From Dehalococcoidales bacterium (GTDB taxonomy: Bacteria; Chloroflexota; Dehalococcoidia; Dehalococcoidales; JAQTVP01), in the NCBI GenBank assembly GCA_028707015.1, contig JAQTVP010000088.1:1-6752 (forward strand): DNA of 6,752 nucleotides, given 5' to 3'. Of the stretch, positions 5,505-6,752 are shown piece after piece. Both the position numbers and the translations under genes were made by a program. Every line of letters starts with the position of its first letter. Position 1 is the first letter of the stretch. The notes under the pieces were generated by a model that was not told where the DNA came from, did not search any database, and was given only the letters and a program-made list of their open reading frames with translations.

Positions 5505-6251
5505 TCATACTTCAAATCCTACCTTAGCTTCCTCAATCAGATTAAGATGCTTCATCTTTAACCCTAAAGCTCTTGAAGCTTCACAATCTACTTGATAAGG
5601 TTCACCAATAAAAACTTTACCATATTCCTCAATCTGCCCATGGACAGGGTCACCATAGCTTGTAAATTTCTGGCGAGCCTCTATAATCCCCAGATCAAAG
5701 GATAATGTAAAATATAGATCCGCAATCACTTTATCTATTCCCAGATTATATAAAGCTTGCCAACCTCCTCGCCCCCCATGTTTATATTTACCGCTTGGCA
5801 ATACGGTAAGCATATTCATCAAGCTAAGATTACCCATCCCGTTAATAATTTTCAGTGGTGCCACAGTTATCAAATAATCACTAGATAAAATAACATTAGG
5901 TACCCAGAAAGTAGGTACTGCCAGCGGTTTAGGCAGAGGATTATCTACTTCCACCCAAATACAATCCTTTACATCCAGTGTTAGTACTCGCGGAAAATCA
6001 TAGCCTAAAGATTGATATACCGAATAAATCGGGTCTCCTTCGGGAGTACCTTCAAGTATAAGGATATCGGCATCAGTAACCCGCCTGATACCCTCTATAA
6101 TCGTTACCATCATGTCCCGGCTGGTAGTTACTGGATATGGTATAGAGTAACTGGCATTTGGTTTAATCAAAACACGCCTTACTGTAGATAACATTGGCGG
6201 CGCATTAAAAACAAAGTCCGAAGCCTCATATATCAAATTACTGAACCTCAC
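5505..6251 (-). CDS. DUF362 family protein
   Basis: DUF362 proteins are widespread, and some carry iron-sulfur domains, but a reaction for this one is not known. The 248-residue product shows VLIKPN (27-32), a Pro/Thr stretch PYPVTTSRDM (38-47), an acidic strand ILILEGTPEGD (63-73), SDYLITVAPLK (124-134) and the small-residue run GMGNLSLMNMLTVLP (138-152), all in the family's usual order. The C-terminus has DPVHGQIEEYGKVFIG (201-216). No CxxCxxC ferredoxin motif is present, so this is the bare domain. GTG at 6251 overlaps the moeA stop by 14 bp. An in-frame TTG at 6236, with GTGAGG about 9 bases upstream, is an equally good start and would shorten the protein by 5 residues. It is probably co-transcribed with moeA. 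Confidence 0.85.
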   Translation of the reverse strand: MRFSNLIYEASDFVFNAPPMLSTVRRVLIKPNASYSIPYPVTTSRDMMVTIIEGIRRVTDADILILEGTPEGDPIYSVYQSLGYDFPRVLTLDVKDCIWVEVDNPLPKPLAVPTFWVPNVILSSDYLITVAPLKIINGMGNLSLMNMLTVLPSGKYKHGGRGGWQALYNLGIDKVIADLYFTLSFDLGIIEARQKFTSYGDPVHGQIEEYGKVFIGEPYQVDCEASRALGLKMKHLNLIEEAKVGFEV

Positions 6252-6752
6252 CCCAATCCAACATTATTGCCTTTACTACATCTCCAATATTCATCCTGGC
6301 CTTATTTTCAGGAATAATAACCAGCGCATTAGCCAGGCTCATTGAAGTTAAAATACCTGATCCTTGAGGACCAGTAAGCTTGGCAAAATATCTACCATCC
6401 CGCTTACTTACAACTGCCCGAGACATAATACGACGACCATCATTATTCGTCACAGAATCCTCTAATATTACTTCCATAGTAGGTTTAATTAAATTTGTTT
6501 TACCCATCATTTTTAGCATAGCCGGCCGCACAAACAGATCAAAGGTAACCATGGAACTAACCGGATTACCCGGCAAACCAAGGTGAGGTATTTTTTTAAT
6601 TTTACCAGTTTTACTGTTCCCTCTGATTGTACCAAAGGCTAATGGTTTACCGGGCTTTACTCGTACCGTCCAGAAACCAATCTCCCCCTCTTTAGCCAGT
6701 ATATCTTTCACAACTTCATAATCCCCCGCGGAGCAACCACCACTAGTTATCA
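6238..6752 (-). CDS. moeA: Molybdopterin molybdenumtransferase MoeA, 5'-truncated by window edge
   Basis: MoeA inserts molybdate into adenylylated molybdopterin to complete the molybdenum cofactor. About 170 C-terminal residues are visible. The frame stays open to the window edge, so the gene starts outside; the GTG at 6711 is internal. The first visible residues, ITSGGCSAGDYEVVKDIL, match the family's TSGGVSxGDYD motif, here with Cys in place of the usual Val. They are followed by VRVKPGKPLAFG and GLPGNPVSSMVTFDLFVRPAMLKM, the MPT-binding part of the catalytic domain. The last 75 or so residues form the C-terminal beta domain. It implies that the organism uses molybdenum or tungsten enzymes. 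Its stop overlaps the start region of the DUF362 gene. Confidence 0.95.
   Translation of the reverse strand, partial: ITSGGCSAGDYEVVKDILAKEGEIGFWTVRVKPGKPLAFGTIRGNSKTGKIKKIPHLGLPGNPVSSMVTFDLFVRPAMLKMMGKTNLIKPTMEVILEDSVTNNDGRRIMSRAVVSKRDGRYFAKLTGPQGSGILTSMSLANALVIIPENKARMNIGDVVKAIMLDWGEVQ

Overview
This is an AT-rich bacterial chromosomal window with housekeeping and conserved hypothetical genes. I see no insertion sequence, phage gene, CRISPR array, tRNA or rRNA. The ribosomal proteins are bacterial: L21, L27 and a zinc-type L31. L27 starts directly at the mature-type end and no prp gene lies between rplU and rpmA, which argues against a typical Firmicute. A low-GC Chloroflexota of the Dehalococcoidia type would fit the gene content, but that placement is a guess.

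Plus strand, 1-1908: rplU, rpmA and rpmE form a compact ribosomal operon. It closes on an unusually long, perfect 26-bp inverted repeat that acts as the terminator. A putative promoter immediately after it appears to restart transcription for a DUF1385 (YqhQ-like) membrane protein gene.

Minus strand, 1905-4647, read right to left: an acyl-CoA carboxylase carboxyltransferase gene, then hisA 11 bp after its stop, then a terminator-like hairpin, then hisI. The hisI stop codon overlaps the DUF1385 stop convergently. HisA and HisI catalyse nearby steps of histidine synthesis (HisI makes ProFAR, HisA isomerises it). The hisA reading frame has no canonical start that retains catalytic Asp8. The only start matching family length and N-terminus is an ATA codon.

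Minus strand, 4648-6752: a 379-bp AT-rich gap carries a plausible promoter overlapped by an operator-like dyad. Upstream of it lie a small Cys-containing hypothetical gene with an apparent in-frame stop near its original N-terminus, a DUF362 gene, and the 3' part of moeA, which runs off the window edge. moeA and the DUF362 gene overlap or nearly abut and probably share a transcript.

No clear new multi-gene system is visible. The best leads are the non-canonical hisA start, the interrupted 5' end of the small hypothetical gene, and the regulatory DNA around the carboxyltransferase and hisI genes.
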